A DNA stretch of 13,895 nt, taken from Porticoccus sp. (GTDB taxonomy: Bacteria > Pseudomonadota > Gammaproteobacteria > Pseudomonadales > Porticoccaceae). A program made the translations under genes and the position numbers. The notes beneath the pieces are model-generated. The model was not told where the DNA came from, made no database searches, and was given only the letters and a program-made list of their open reading frames with translations. Position 1 is the stretch's first letter. Each line of letters starts with the position of its first letter. This document shows positions 13,765 to 13,895 of this stretch, piece after piece. The stretch is taken from the NCBI GenBank assembly GCA_011049795.1, contig DRHD01000385.1, positions 1-13,895 on the forward strand. The letters are read 5' to 3'.

Positions 13765-13895
13765 TCAGCTCAAAGCTTCTCTGGCGGCCTTTACCGCGGC
13801 TCTCACCTGATTCGGCGCGGTGCCACCAATATGATCTCTGGCCGCTACGGAGCCTTCCGGGTCAGAGCCAATCAAGCTGGCAATCATATTCATAC
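13765..13895 (-). CDS. argH: Argininosuccinate lyase (C-terminal end, runs off right edge)
   Basis: Only the last 42 codons and stop are in the window. They read MNMIASLIGSDPEGSVAARD, then HIGGTAPNQVRAAVKAARE, then ALS. The GGTAP-x-QVR-x-A ending is typical of ArgH, which cleaves argininosuccinate to arginine and fumarate. Catalytic residues are outside, so identity rests on this short tail and on the argH/cyaY neighbourhood known in related gammaproteobacteria. Confidence 0.85.
   Translation of the reverse strand, partial: MNMIASLIGSDPEGSVAARDHIGGTAPNQVRAAVKAAREALS

Noticed and set aside
13452..13810. Plus-strand reading frames over the argH-adjacent gene
   Set aside because: They overlap the minus-strand signal-peptide protein and argH, and have no recognisable features.

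Overview
The window reads as a chromosomal segment of a gammaproteobacterium. The left flank carries the conserved order xerC - DUF484 - dapF - lysA - lptM on the minus strand, with cyaY diverging from it. The right flank carries the 3' end of argH on the minus strand followed by a small exported protein. In Pseudomonas-like genomes argH and the cyaY/lysA/dapF/xerC block lie in the same neighbourhood, so about 9 kb of accessory DNA (roughly 4.3-13.2 kb) appears to sit inside an otherwise conserved locus. The genus cannot be fixed from sequence alone; a marine or Cellvibrionales-like relative is a guess.

Left region (1-4187): xerC (5' end only; the gene runs off the left edge), a DUF484 gene, dapF (4-base overlap with DUF484), lysA and the short lipoprotein gene lptM are packed head to tail on the minus strand and look like one operon. 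It combines the last steps of diaminopimelate/lysine synthesis with chromosome-dimer resolution. cyaY (frataxin) is on the plus strand. The two directions are fed from a 130-base divergent intergenic region where I can place overlapping promoter candidates.

Accessory region (4188-13215, all plus strand): a small exported Lys/Pro-rich protein; a very large exported RHS/YD-repeat protein with appended PKD-type, calcium-binding-like and FN3-like domains; its in-frame continuation after an amber codon; and a separate gene overlapping by ATGA. That last gene has its own signal peptide, the terminal RHS core-associated segment and a C-terminal domain with a complete metzincin zinc-protease signature (HExxHxxGxxH plus a Met-turn). 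It is followed 12 bases later by a small AT-rich gene for an exported protein, in the place where the immunity gene of a polymorphic toxin normally sits. Spacing throughout suggests one transcription unit.

The best candidate for something undescribed is this arrangement: an RHS system in which the YD-repeat shell and the core/toxin tip are made as separate, independently exported polypeptides, with a metzincin-like toxin domain and a probably periplasmic immunity partner. An in-frame TAG inside what looks like a beta-propeller splits the large protein; this is either a real nonsense mutation, a sequencing error or (less likely) a recoded codon.

Right region (13216-13895): a gene-free stretch of about 120 bases, a small exported Cys-containing protein weakly resembling Rap1a/Tai or HdeA-type periplasmic proteins, and the last 42 codons of argH.
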